A stretch of 11,368 nucleotides of DNA from Chitinophagaceae bacterium (GCA_017853235.1 JAFMJX010000044.1:1-11368); one strand, 5' to 3'; numbered from the stretch's first letter, positions 1-7,843 are shown. A program made the numbers and translations. Notes: generated by a model not told the origin, from the letters alone.

Positions 1-1287
1 TGTATTTTCAATCACCACAATGGCATCATCTACGATAATACCCAAACCAAATAGTAATGCAAACAATACCATGAAGTTTAAAGTGATATGTCCACCTACT
101 ACTAAATCACCTGCAGGTAAAAATACAAATGCAACAAACATACTAAGTGGAACCGATAATGCCACAAAGAAGGCATTGGTCACACCCATAAAGAACATGA
201 GCACAATTAATACCAGTATAAAACCAATTACAATAGAGTTCACTAATTCATTGAAAGAACTTTTGGTACGAATACTTTGATCTCCCGAAATCACTGCTTT
301 CACATCTGTAGGAATGGTATTTCCTTTTGCTTCTTCAACAATTGCTTTCACAGCATCCGAAGTAGCAATTAAGTTTTCACCATTACGTTTAATGATGTTT
401 AAAGTCAATACGTTTTTGCCATCTAAGCGCGCATAACTTTCATTATTTTTTACGGTGTCTCTAATGTTAGCGACATCTCTTAAATAAATAGGAGCACCAT
501 TGCTGTTCCGAACAATAATGTTTGCAATATCATTAGCTGTTTTTAATTGACCTTTTAATTGAAGGTTACGATTCATATTTCCAACTTCCAATAAACCACC
601 AGATAAATCTAAATTTTCTCTTTGAATTGCAAATGTGATATCATCAAAAGTAATACCAGCACTTTGCATGCGGTAGTTGTCAATATTAATTTGAAATTCT
701 CTTTCAGGAGCACCTACTAAATCCACTCTGTTAATTTGAGGAACGCTTTCTAATTTGTCTTTTAAATCGTCGGCATATTTTTTTAATTGTACCAAACTGT
801 AGTTACCACTTAAGTTGACATACATGATGGGTTGTTCACTAAAATTAATTTCAATGACACGTGGTTCCTGTGTTAAGTCGGTGGGTAAATCAGCTTTTGC
901 TTTATCAACTGCATCTTTCACTTTTTGTAAAGCGATATCTGGTTTCACATCTGTGCTAAACTCAATAGTAATTGCCGAAAAATCTTGTTGAGACACAGAA
1001 GAAAACTTATTAATCTTTACACCACTGATGCTTTTAATTTGCTTTTCAAGGGGTCTGGTGACTAAGTTTTCAATATCCTTAGGGGAGTTACCTACATATA
1101 CAGTTTGTACAAACATAGTAGGGATTACAATCTCTGGAAATTGTTCCTTAGGCAAGGTTAAAAATTGATAAATACCACCTAAGCTAATAAACAACATCAC
1201 CAAATAGATAGATGTTTTATTGGTAATACTCCAAGAAGTAGGTTTAAACTCCTTGAACTTTTCTTTTATTTTATTCATTGTCGACAT
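1..1287 (-). CDS. RND efflux pump, HAE1-type inner-membrane permease (3' end outside window)
   Basis: This is the N-terminal 429 residues of a proton-driven RND transporter, the inner-membrane pump of a tripartite efflux system. Such proteins usually have about 1,030-1,050 residues, so roughly 60% lies beyond the left edge. A short cytoplasmic start leads into TM1 (about residues 26-45), followed by the familiar LPKEQFPEI segment. The porter region contains the VTRPLEKQI stretch, and TM2-TM4 fall at about 349-367, 372-390 and 401-421. TM4 carries Asp420-Asp421 in IIVDDAIVVIEN, matching the proton-relay aspartates of AcrB-like pumps. That favours a drug or hydrophobic-compound pump over a CzcA-type metal exporter. 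The chosen ATG is at 1287; a second in-frame ATG lies three codons downstream at 1278. The start is 18 bp after the fusion-protein stop, so the two are surely co-transcribed. Substrates cannot be told from the sequence. Confidence 0.95.
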   Translation of the reverse strand, partial: MSTMNKIKEKFKEFKPTSWSITNKTSIYLVMLFISLGGIYQFLTLPKEQFPEIVIPTMFVQTVYVGNSPKDIENLVTRPLEKQIKSISGVKINKFSSVSQQDFSAITIEFSTDVKPDIALQKVKDAVDKAKADLPTDLTQEPRVIEINFSEQPIMYVNLSGNYSLVQLKKYADDLKDKLESVPQINRVDLVGAPEREFQINIDNYRMQSAGITFDDITFAIQRENLDLSGGLLEVGNMNRNLQLKGQLKTANDIANIIVRNSNGAPIYLRDVANIRDTVKNNESYARLDGKNVLTLNIIKRNGENLIATSDAVKAIVEEAKGNTIPTDVKAVISGDQSIRTKSSFNELVNSIVIGFILVLIVLMFFMGVTNAFFVALSVPLSMFVAFVFLPAGDLVVGGHITLNFMVLFALLFGLGIIVDDAIVVIENT

Positions 1288-1305
1288 ATAAAAATCTTTA
1301 TTTAA

Positions 1306-2487
1306 TTATTTAACAGAGGTAGTAATATTTTGACCATCAAAAATGGACTGATACCCTTCGGTGATAATACTTTCACCTACTGCAAGGCCAGATAATACTT
1401 CAATGTTATTACCATAAAATTCACCCACTGTTACCAATTTTTTACGAGCCACTAACTTTCCTTTTTCATTTACTGCAACATAAATGAACTTTCCTTTTTC
1501 ATCGTTTTGTAATAAGTTGATAGGAATGCTAATGGCGTTTGCTTTTTCGTAATCTTTAATTTTTACTTGAGCCATTTGATTGGGGCGTAAAGTATTATCG
1601 GTAGGTAATTTAGATTCAATAAAAAAGCTACGCGATAATGGATCAATTACTTTACCCACTACATTTACTTTGGTTGCAATTGTTTTTTGAAGATCTGAAA
1701 AAGTTAAAATCAAATCGGTGCCTACTTTTACTTTACCTGCATAGTTTTCTGGAATTTGTGTAGTTACTTTTAAGTGTTGTGTGTTTACAATCTTAATTTG
1801 ACCAGGTCCCATAAACATTTCACCAACTCTTACGTTTACATCTTCAGCCACTCCATCCACATCACTATAAATACTAGTATAGGCCAATTGATCACGAACA
1901 ATACCCAACTGCTCAGTAGCAGCTTTTAATTGGCTAGCCAATGATTCTGCATTGGTTTTTGCAGTCATCAATTGAATTTCGCTTCCAATATTTTGTTCCC
2001 ATAAATTCTTTTGTTTTTCATACACCGATTTTGCTAAAGCGGCTTGAGATTTTAAGGTTTCAATATTTTGAGCTGCTGCGGCTGCGCTTTGTTTGATTAA
2101 ACTATTATCCAATTGCAATAACAATTGACCTTTTTTTACAATGTCCCCTCTTTTAACATAGATAGCTCTTACTTGACCTCCACCAGCACGAGGTGTTACA
2201 TAGGAAACACTTTCAGATTCTACTTTACCTTGTAATTCAATATAGTGTGTGAAAGATTCTGTAGCTACTGGCTTTACAGCAACAAAAATTTCTTTTACAG
2301 CTTCGGCACCACCCATTTTTTGGATTTCTGATTCTAGGGTAGCAATTTTTGCATTCAAGTCCAAAGCTTGTTTTTTCAAATCAGCTAATGCTGTTTTTTT
2401 AGCTTCTACTGGATTACTGTTTCCACCCCCACAGGCAATGGACAATAAAATCAAAGTGCTGGATACTAAGTAGGATATATATTTCAT
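1306..2487 (-). CDS. RND efflux periplasmic adaptor (membrane-fusion protein), lipoprotein
   Basis: This 393-residue HlyD/AcrA-type adaptor should link the RND pump to the outer-membrane channel. The N-terminus is a lipoprotein signal with lipobox LSIAC, predicting lipid attachment at Cys19. A short heptad-like stretch at about 33-59 follows and may form an extra coiled coil near the membrane. The first half of the lipoyl/barrel-sandwich domain is at about 95-128 (VKRGDIVKKGQLLLQLD). A helical hairpin spans about 130-200 and the second lipoyl half about 201-225. The beta-barrel and membrane-proximal domains fill the rest, ending in the usual VLSGLAVGESIITEG motif. Length is normal for the family. 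It lies between the channel gene (45 bp upstream) and the pump gene (18 bp downstream). The family assignment is firm; the substrate is unknown. Confidence 0.95.
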   Translation of the reverse strand: MKYISYLVSSTLILLSIACGGGNSNPVEAKKTALADLKKQALDLNAKIATLESEIQKMGGAEAVKEIFVAVKPVATESFTHYIELQGKVESESVSYVTPRAGGGQVRAIYVKRGDIVKKGQLLLQLDNSLIKQSAAAAAQNIETLKSQAALAKSVYEKQKNLWEQNIGSEIQLMTAKTNAESLASQLKAATEQLGIVRDQLAYTSIYSDVDGVAEDVNVRVGEMFMGPGQIKIVNTQHLKVTTQIPENYAGKVKVGTDLILTFSDLQKTIATKVNVVGKVIDPLSRSFFIESKLPTDNTLRPNQMAQVKIKDYEKANAISIPINLLQNDEKGKFIYVAVNEKGKLVARKKLVTVGEFYGNNIEVLSGLAVGESIITEGYQSIFDGQNITTSVK

Positions 2488-2532
2488 ATTGTTTGTTTTA
2501 AAATTTGTAGTGTGTTAAAATGATTTAGTTAA

Positions 2533-3870
2533 TTATAATTTTCCAGTTGCTTTTAATAAATCCACTTTTGCAATTAAGGCAGTGTATAAAGCATTCATAT
2601 AATTGTTTTGAGCACTCACTAAATCGGCTTGTGCAGCAGAAATTTCAGTATTAGAACCTGTTCCAGCTTCAAACTTCTTTTTAGTTTGTTGATACACATT
2701 TTCAGCTAATTGCATATTTTTTTTCTGAAATTGAACCGTTGCCACCGAGGACATATAGTTTAATTTGGCTTGTGTGATTTCGTTGTCAATGTTATTTTTC
2801 AAACCTTCCATTTGGTTTTCAATTTGCCTTAACTCAATTTTTGTACGTTTAATTCTGGCATCTGTAGCAAAACCATTAAATATAGGTAAGCTTAAGTTTA
2901 AGCTGATTAATTGAGTTTCAAACCAATTACCGCCTTCAAAAAAATCAAACTTAGTACGTTGCGCATTTTTAGAAAAAGCACCAGACATATTTAAAGTTGG
3001 AAGATTACTTAATTGATAACGTTTTACATTGTATTGGGTTAATTTTTTTACAGTTCCTAAATATTGATAATCTTTTCTAAGATTGTACTCAAAATCATTC
3101 TCTGTTAAAATATCATTGTTTAAGCTTTGTTCATTAATCACATCAGTTAAGGATAAACTGTCTTTAACTGGCATACCCATTAACATTTTTAAACCCATAA
3201 ATCCAATAGCAACACTATTTGTTGCTTTTAATTTTTCGGTTTGTAAATTATTTAATTGCACATTTACTTTGTCTACATCTAATTTTTCAGCAAAACCATT
3301 TTTATACATAATTTCAGCATCGTGCGCCAACTTGGTTAAACGATCAATATTAGCATCTAAAATATTTAATTGAGTTTTACTAGCTGATAATTGATAGTAT
3401 ATTTTGTAAATATTGGCTTTGATATTTTCTTCGGTCAATGCTACATTTTTACGTTGCATTTCCAAGGAAGTAGCTCTTGCTTGTAAGGCAATAAACACTT
3501 GACCATCAAATAATAATTGTTGAAAATTAGCTCCATAATTAGCATTGAATTTTGTTCCAAACTGAACTGGAATATAAGTTCCAGCAGGTTGTCCAAAAAA
3601 TTGACCTGGCAATAATGAAGTAGGAATTTTTGTATAATCAGTTCCGCCAATATTGGTATTCACTGTAGGGAATGCTGCTGCGCCAATTTCACGGTTGGTT
3701 TGAACTTGGGCTTCCACTTGAAGTAGTGCATTTTTTACTTGCACATTATTTTTTTGTGCAAAAGCAACGCAATCTTCTAACGAAAATGCGTGTATTGTTT
3801 TGGGGGCTTCTTGTGCCATTACTTGCAACATCAACATTAAGCTGCTAAAAAGTAAAATGGTTGATTTCAT
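2533..3870 (-). CDS. TolC-family outer membrane efflux channel
   Basis: This 445-residue protein belongs to the outer membrane efflux protein (OEP/TolC) family, which forms the trimeric exit duct of tripartite pumps. A signal peptide covers about residues 1-19 (hydrophobic LLFSSLMLMLQVMA, then QEAP). The mature start, FSLEDCVAFAQKNN, is the typical first helix of the family. Two repeats of long amphipathic helices follow, with family-like stretches such as LSLNLSLPIFNGFATDARI at about 326-344 and the C-terminal AQADLVSAQNNYMNALYTAL helix. The length fits Bacteroidota TolC proteins (about 430-460). It starts 11 bp after the TetR stop codon and is followed by the adaptor gene, so it appears to be the second gene of the efflux operon. 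The sequence shows no truncation or other anomaly. Confidence 0.94.
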   Translation of the reverse strand: MKSTILLFSSLMLMLQVMAQEAPKTIHAFSLEDCVAFAQKNNVQVKNALLQVEAQVQTNREIGAAAFPTVNTNIGGTDYTKIPTSLLPGQFFGQPAGTYIPVQFGTKFNANYGANFQQLLFDGQVFIALQARATSLEMQRKNVALTEENIKANIYKIYYQLSASKTQLNILDANIDRLTKLAHDAEIMYKNGFAEKLDVDKVNVQLNNLQTEKLKATNSVAIGFMGLKMLMGMPVKDSLSLTDVINEQSLNNDILTENDFEYNLRKDYQYLGTVKKLTQYNVKRYQLSNLPTLNMSGAFSKNAQRTKFDFFEGGNWFETQLISLNLSLPIFNGFATDARIKRTKIELRQIENQMEGLKNNIDNEITQAKLNYMSSVATVQFQKKNMQLAENVYQQTKKKFEAGTGSNTEISAAQADLVSAQNNYMNALYTALIAKVDLLKATGKL

Positions 3871-3881
3871 AATTGTGTTAT

Positions 3882-4496
3882 TTATATACTTGCTTTAATT
3901 TTTTCTTGTTTGTATTGTTCCATAAGTCTTACTCCTTCGGTAGTCATAACTCCATAAATAAAATTTTCAATGATTTGAAAATTGACATTTCCAATATCAA
4001 ATTTGTTTTGAGGGAATACATGCGTGTCAAAGGGAACAAATAAAGTGGCCAATCTATATTTAGATAATATTTCAATATCAATATTGTTTCTGTACACGCC
4101 TTGCTCAATGCCTTTGATCAAATTGGTTTTGATAATCGAAAGCATGAATTCATTTTTAAACTGTTCAATTTTTAAAAATGCTTCAGGGTAGTATTTTGCT
4201 AATTCGGACATGGCCAATGGGTTCATGCTCTTAAACATGGCTTGCATTTCTTCTAGCATTAAGAAAATTTCATGCACCGAATTTTCGGCCTCCTTTTGAG
4301 CTTTGGTATGCTTGTACACATGTTCTTCAAGCGCCACTTCCACTACCGCTTTCACTAAATTGTCTTTGTCCTTGTAAAATTGATAGATGGTTTTTTTGCT
4401 GATCCCAAGTTGTGTCGCCAGATCGTCCATGGTCACATGCTTGACGCCATGTATAAGCATCAAATCCCTTGCCTTCCATAGTATTCTGTTTTCCAT
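3882..4496 (-). CDS. TetR/AcrR-family transcriptional regulator
   Basis: This 204-residue one-component regulator begins almost directly with its DNA-binding domain. The helix-turn-helix is at about residues 22-41 (TMDDLATQLGISKKTIYQFY), followed by KDKDNLVKAVV, the standard start of TetR helix 4. The remaining all-helical portion is the variable ligand-binding and dimerisation domain, so the inducer cannot be predicted. Encoded first in the operon, 11 bp before the TolC gene, it is expected to repress the whole tetR-tolC-adaptor-pump unit, itself included. A perfect palindrome between the promoter boxes just upstream (4526-4540) is a good candidate operator. The ATG at 4496 follows an A-rich leader without an obvious Shine-Dalgarno, which is normal in Bacteroidota. 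Family membership is certain; local autorepression is inference. Confidence 0.95.
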   Translation of the reverse strand: MENRILWKARDLMLIHGVKHVTMDDLATQLGISKKTIYQFYKDKDNLVKAVVEVALEEHVYKHTKAQKEAENSVHEIFLMLEEMQAMFKSMNPLAMSELAKYYPEAFLKIEQFKNEFMLSIIKTNLIKGIEQGVYRNNIDIEILSKYRLATLFVPFDTHVFPQNKFDIGNVNFQIIENFIYGVMTTEGVRLMEQYKQEKIKASI

Positions 4497-4514
4497 TTAC
4501 TTTATTTGAGGGCG

Positions 4515-4545
4515 CAAAACTACGGAAACTAAAATAGTTTTCAAA
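4515..4545 (-). promoter_or_regulatory. Bacteroidota-type promoter of the efflux operon
   Basis: Read on the minus strand, TTTG (4545-4542) is followed after 19 nt by TAGTTTTG (4522-4515). This matches the Bacteroidota housekeeping pattern TTTG...TAnnTTTG in both boxes and in spacing. The -7 box ends 18 nt before the ATG of the TetR gene at 4496, so the untranslated leader should be only about 10-15 nt. It is the best promoter in the window and should drive all four efflux genes. The assignment comes from the consensus only; the start site has not been mapped. Confidence 0.75.
4526..4540. promoter_or_regulatory. Candidate TetR operator palindrome
   Basis: AAACTA-AAA-TAGTTT is a perfect inverted repeat with 6-bp arms and a 3-bp centre. 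It lies wholly inside the 19-nt spacer of the efflux promoter, where a bound dimer would block RNA polymerase. A further matched pair one base beyond each arm (4524 and 4542) hints at a slightly longer imperfect palindrome. A second half-site-like AGTTTC lies at 4545-4550. The site is also about 80-90 bp upstream of the DUF502 gene on the other strand. Binding by the adjacent TetR protein is inferred from position and symmetry, and AT-rich palindromes can arise by chance. Confidence 0.6.
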
Positions 4546-4619
4546 GTTTCTAAGGTTAATTATATAATATTATGTTGAATGGTAAAATTGTATGAAATTT
4601 GGGCCTAAATCATGTTAAA

Positions 4620-5264
4620 ATGCCCAGTTTAAGGCAAAAAGTCATCCAAAAACGTATTTTAAGCACTTTTGCTCAATGGTTTTTCCAGGGGGTAGTGGTG
4701 TTGGCACCCATTGGAGTTACTATTTGGGTGATAGTGAGTTTATTTAATTGGGTTGACAATTTTTTGCCTAACCTCCTTAATTTTTTATTCCCCGTTCAAT
4801 TTGCATCAGTAAATGGTCAAATTCCCAAAGTCACAGGACTGGGTTTTATAGTGGCGTTAACTTTAGTGGTTTTAGTAGGTTGGCTGTCTTCCTTATTTTT
4901 TGTAGAAAGGTTGGTGGCAGTGTTTGATAAAATATTAGAGAAAACGCCTGGAGTAAAAATAATTTATTCTGTTGTGAAGGATTTTTTAGAAGCTTTTGCA
5001 GGGAATAAGAAAAAATTTGATCAACCCGTTTTGGTGAATGTAGATGCGAATGAAGTGTGGCGTGTAGGATTTATTACACAACAAAACACGGAACATTTTG
5101 GATTGAAAGATTACGTGACAGTATATGTGCCACATTCTTATGCGATATCTGGTATTACTTATATAGTGCCACCCGAAAGAATAAAAAAATTACCAAAAGG
5201 GGTGCATGCTGCAGAAGCAATGAAGTATGTCGTTTCAGGAGGAGTGACTACGGTGGAAGAATAA
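4620..5264 (+). CDS. DUF502-family membrane protein
   Basis: This protein of about 214 residues belongs to the DUF502 family, which is widespread in bacteria and related to plant COV1-like proteins; its biochemical role is unknown. The sequence shows a basic N-terminus and a first membrane helix in the stretch WFFQGVVVLAPIGVTIWVIV (about 17-36). A short loop with WVDNFLP follows, then a second helix in GLGFIVALTLVVLVGWLSSLFF (about 73-94). The conserved KTPGVKIIYSVVKDFLEAF segment comes after, and then a soluble C-terminal domain of about 90 residues. I chose the ATG at 4620; an in-frame TTG at 4599 would add seven residues but has no advantage. No convincing promoter was found, although TAAAATTG at 4583-4590 is a weak -7 candidate. 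The serC gene follows after 22 bp, suggesting co-transcription. Confidence 0.88.
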   Translation: MPSLRQKVIQKRILSTFAQWFFQGVVVLAPIGVTIWVIVSLFNWVDNFLPNLLNFLFPVQFASVNGQIPKVTGLGFIVALTLVVLVGWLSSLFFVERLVAVFDKILEKTPGVKIIYSVVKDFLEAFAGNKKKFDQPVLVNVDANEVWRVGFITQQNTEHFGLKDYVTVYVPHSYAISGITYIVPPERIKKLPKGVHAAEAMKYVVSGGVTTVEE

Positions 5265-5286
5265 TGTTCATTTTATAATTACATAA

Positions 5287-6357
5287 ATGCAATTACATAA
5301 TTTTAATTCGGGTCCTTCTATTTTACCACAGGAAGTGTTAGAACAAGCAGCTGCCTCGATTCATAATTTTAATCATACAGGATTATCTATTTTAGAAATA
5401 GGACATCGTACAAGTTGGTTTGTGGATGTTGTCACCGAAGCACAACAAACGATAAAAAGATTAATGGGCTTAGGCGATGATTACGAAGTTTTATTTTTAC
5501 AAGGGGGTGCTACTATGCAGTTTATGCAAGTACCCATGAATTTATTAGATGAAAATGGATTAGCTGCCATTTGTGATAACGGAGTATGGGGTAATAAGGC
5601 AGTAAAAGAAGCCAGTATTTTTGGACCTGTTAAAGTAGTGTCAGACACTTCCAATCAAAAACATACGTACTTAAATAAGCAGTTAGAAATTCCTGCTAAC
5701 GCGACTTATTTACATATTACAACAAACAATACAGTGGAGGGAACTCAATGGCATCAATACCCACAGACGAATGCCTTGTTGGTAGGTGATATGAGTTCGG
5801 ATATATTTTGTCGACCCACTGCTTTTGAAAAATTTGATTTAATTTATGCAGGTGCTCAAAAAAATATGGGTGCTGCTGGTGTAACCATAGTGGTTGTAAA
5901 AAAAGAAATCTTAGGAAAAGTGAATCGCAAAATTCCTGCGATATTAGATTATCAAAAACATATTGAAGCAGGTTCTTTATTAAATACGCCACCTGTTTTT
6001 TCCATCTATGTGAGCTTATTAACTTTAAGATGGATAGAACAACAAGGTGGATTAGTTGAAATGGGAAAACGCAATCAAGAAAAAGCAAATTTATTATACC
6101 ATACGATAGATAGTACGCCTACATTTTATTGTCCAATAGCTGTTGAGGACCGCAGTATCATGAATGCCGTTTTCTTTTTAACCAACCCCGAACATGAAGC
6201 ACCATTTTTAGAACTTTGTAAAAAACATGGAATGATAGGTGTGAAAGGATATCGAACAGTGGGTGGTATTAGAGTTAGTATGTACAATGCACTTCCTTTA
6301 TCAAGTGTGCAAGCATTTTGCGATTTGATGAAACAGTTTGCAGCATCACATGCTTAA
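5287..6357 (+). CDS. serC: Phosphoserine aminotransferase
   Basis: This cytoplasmic PLP enzyme of 356 residues converts 3-phosphohydroxypyruvate and glutamate to O-phosphoserine and 2-oxoglutarate in serine biosynthesis. It can often also act in the PLP pathway on phosphohydroxythreonine. Diagnostic parts are the N-terminal HNFNSGPSILP, the GHRTSWF substrate-region motif near residue 40, and FLQGGATMQF (phosphate and cofactor binding). Asp168 in GDMSSDI contacts the PLP ring nitrogen, and the Schiff-base lysine is Lys192 in AGAQKNMGAAG. The C-terminal VGGIRVSMYNA is also typical. Length matches the usual 360 or so. It begins 22 bp after the DUF502 gene and is followed 133 bp later by a DUF1015 gene. 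Genes for the other two steps of the pathway (SerA, SerB) are not in the window. Confidence 0.97.
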   Translation: MQLHNFNSGPSILPQEVLEQAAASIHNFNHTGLSILEIGHRTSWFVDVVTEAQQTIKRLMGLGDDYEVLFLQGGATMQFMQVPMNLLDENGLAAICDNGVWGNKAVKEASIFGPVKVVSDTSNQKHTYLNKQLEIPANATYLHITTNNTVEGTQWHQYPQTNALLVGDMSSDIFCRPTAFEKFDLIYAGAQKNMGAAGVTIVVVKKEILGKVNRKIPAILDYQKHIEAGSLLNTPPVFSIYVSLLTLRWIEQQGGLVEMGKRNQEKANLLYHTIDSTPTFYCPIAVEDRSIMNAVFFLTNPEHEAPFLELCKKHGMIGVKGYRTVGGIRVSMYNALPLSSVQAFCDLMKQFAASHA

Positions 6358-6477
6358 AATTTGGTGCGCTAGGAAAAAATGATCAATAAAAGTTCCTAAG
6401 AAAAATCTATTTTCAAGAACTATTGAATTTTTGAAATTAAACCTCTCTAATCACATTTTATTTTCGTAAAAAAGAAC

Positions 6478-6490
6478 GATATTTGCGCCC
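6478..6490 (+). promoter_or_regulatory. Candidate near-leaderless promoter of the DUF1015 gene
   Basis: GATATTTG (6478-6485) differs from the TAnnTTTG -7 consensus at one base and is followed by CGCCC and then directly by the ATG at 6491. Initiation about 5-8 nt downstream of the box would give a transcript with almost no leader. The -33 region (around 6455-6458, ATTT) is only a partial match to TTTG. The stretch TTTGCGCCC is identical to the one at the efflux promoter, which supports a real promoter. Confidence is moderate because both boxes are imperfect. Confidence 0.42.
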
Positions 6491-7747
6491 ATGGCAAAAA
6501 TTAGTCCTTTTAAAGCAGTTCGTCCTCAGCCCCAATTGGCGAAACAAGTAGCTAGCAAACCTTACGATGTTTTAAATAGTGCAGAAGCAAAAGCAGAAGC
6601 AGTAGGCAATGCTTATTCATTTTTACATATTACTAAAAGTGAAATTGATTTACCTGAGACGACCGATATTCACAGCAAGGAAGTATATGAGTTAGCCTAT
6701 AATAATTTGCATGCATTTTTACAACGAGATGTATTGTTTACAGAATCAAAACCCTGTTATTATATCTATCAACTTATTATGGAGGGCAGAGCACAAACTG
6801 GTTTAGTGTGTGTGAGTAGCATTGATGATTATAATAATGATATTATAAAGAAACATGAATTTACGCGACCCGAAAAGGAGTTGGACCGCATCAATCATAT
6901 TAAAACAACAGGTGCTCAAACAGGAAATGTATTTTTAGCGTATCGCAATCAAGCATCTATAGATACTTTAATAGATAAGTGGAAAACTACTAAAAATGCG
7001 GTGTATGATTTTACTGCCGAAGATGGCATACAGCATACAGTGTGGGCAGTGAGCGATGAATCTACCATTGATCAAATCACACAAATATTTGCCACCCAAG
7101 TTCCTTGTACCTATATTGCCGATGGACATCATCGTGCAGCTTCAGCAGCAAAAGTGTTGGTGGCATTAAATGAAGAAGCCGTTACAAAACCAGGCGATGA
7201 GGTAAAAAAAATCTCCCCGTATTTTTTAACTACTTTATTTCCATCCAATCAATTACAAATCATGGATTACAACCGTGTAGTAAAAGATTTGAATGGACAT
7301 AGTGTTCAAGATTTTATACAAGCTTTACAAAACGATTTTACAATTACTCCACAAGAGAGTGCTGTAAAGCCAACTTTGTTGCATCAGTTTGGAATGTATC
7401 TTGATAAAAAATGGTATGCACTTACTGCAAAGGAAGGCACGTATACACATGATCCAATTGGTGTGTTAGATGTGACTATTTTACAAAATAATATTTTAGG
7501 AAAACTATTAGGTATTCATGATCAACGAACTGACAAACGAATAGATTTTGTGGGCGGAATTCGTGGATTGAGTGAATTAGAAAAACGTGTAGATAGTGGT
7601 GAGATGACGATTGCTTTTAGTTTATTTCCTGTAACAATAGATCAACTCTTTAATATTGCAGATGCGGGTGAGGTGATGCCTCCTAAGAGCACCTGGTTTG
7701 AACCTAAATTGCGCGATGGCTTATTAACGCACTTAATTCATGGTTAA
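6491..7747 (+). CDS. DUF1015-family protein, possibly serine-metabolism linked
   Basis: This 418-residue soluble protein belongs to the DUF1015 family; it has no signal peptide or membrane helix. It starts with the family's usual PFKAVRP (residues 6-12). The strongest motif is IADGHHRAASA, with Asp211-Gly212-His213-His214-Arg215. It resembles the phosphate-binding DGHHR loop of ParB/Srx-fold proteins such as the archaeal free-serine kinase SerK. The C-terminus carries HDQRTDKRIDFVGG and ADAGEVMPPKSTWFEPK, also typical of DUF1015. Length is normal. The ATG at 6491 abuts a promoter-like box and the only upstream context is serC, 133 bp away. A role in making or phosphorylating serine is an inference from motif and neighbour; family membership is solid. 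A strong terminator follows about 100 bp after the stop. Confidence 0.9.
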   Translation: MAKISPFKAVRPQPQLAKQVASKPYDVLNSAEAKAEAVGNAYSFLHITKSEIDLPETTDIHSKEVYELAYNNLHAFLQRDVLFTESKPCYYIYQLIMEGRAQTGLVCVSSIDDYNNDIIKKHEFTRPEKELDRINHIKTTGAQTGNVFLAYRNQASIDTLIDKWKTTKNAVYDFTAEDGIQHTVWAVSDESTIDQITQIFATQVPCTYIADGHHRAASAAKVLVALNEEAVTKPGDEVKKISPYFLTTLFPSNQLQIMDYNRVVKDLNGHSVQDFIQALQNDFTITPQESAVKPTLLHQFGMYLDKKWYALTAKEGTYTHDPIGVLDVTILQNNILGKLLGIHDQRTDKRIDFVGGIRGLSELEKRVDSGEMTIAFSLFPVTIDQLFNIADAGEVMPPKSTWFEPKLRDGLLTHLIHG

Positions 7748-7843
7748 CCAGAAAAAAATAAAATAAAAGCAATCATTTAATTTTTGTTTAAAAAGGGAAT
7801 GAAAAGAGCCCCCAATAATCCATCAATTTTAAATAAAATATTC

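Noticed and set aside
2249..2473. A plus-strand frame opposite the start of the adaptor gene
   Set aside because: It is antisense to the lipoprotein signal and coiled coil, and no independent coding evidence is seen.
4599..4619. TTG start extending the DUF502 protein by seven residues
   Set aside because: The ATG at 4620 gives the usual DUF502 N-terminus; the TTG has no ribosome-binding or conservation support visible here.
5717..6088. A 123-codon open frame on the minus strand opposite serC
   Set aside because: It lies entirely within the well-supported serC gene, has no family-like motifs, and its composition reads as the reverse of serC codons.
6370..6398. Inverted repeat TAGGAA/TTCCTA downstream of serC as a possible terminator
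   Set aside because: The stem is only 6 bp with a loop of 17 nt and no T-tract follows, so it is unlikely to end transcription.
6412..6432. TTCAA/TTGAA hairpin followed by five Ts after serC
   Set aside because: A 5-bp stem with a single G-C pair is too weak to be called a terminator in AT-rich DNA.
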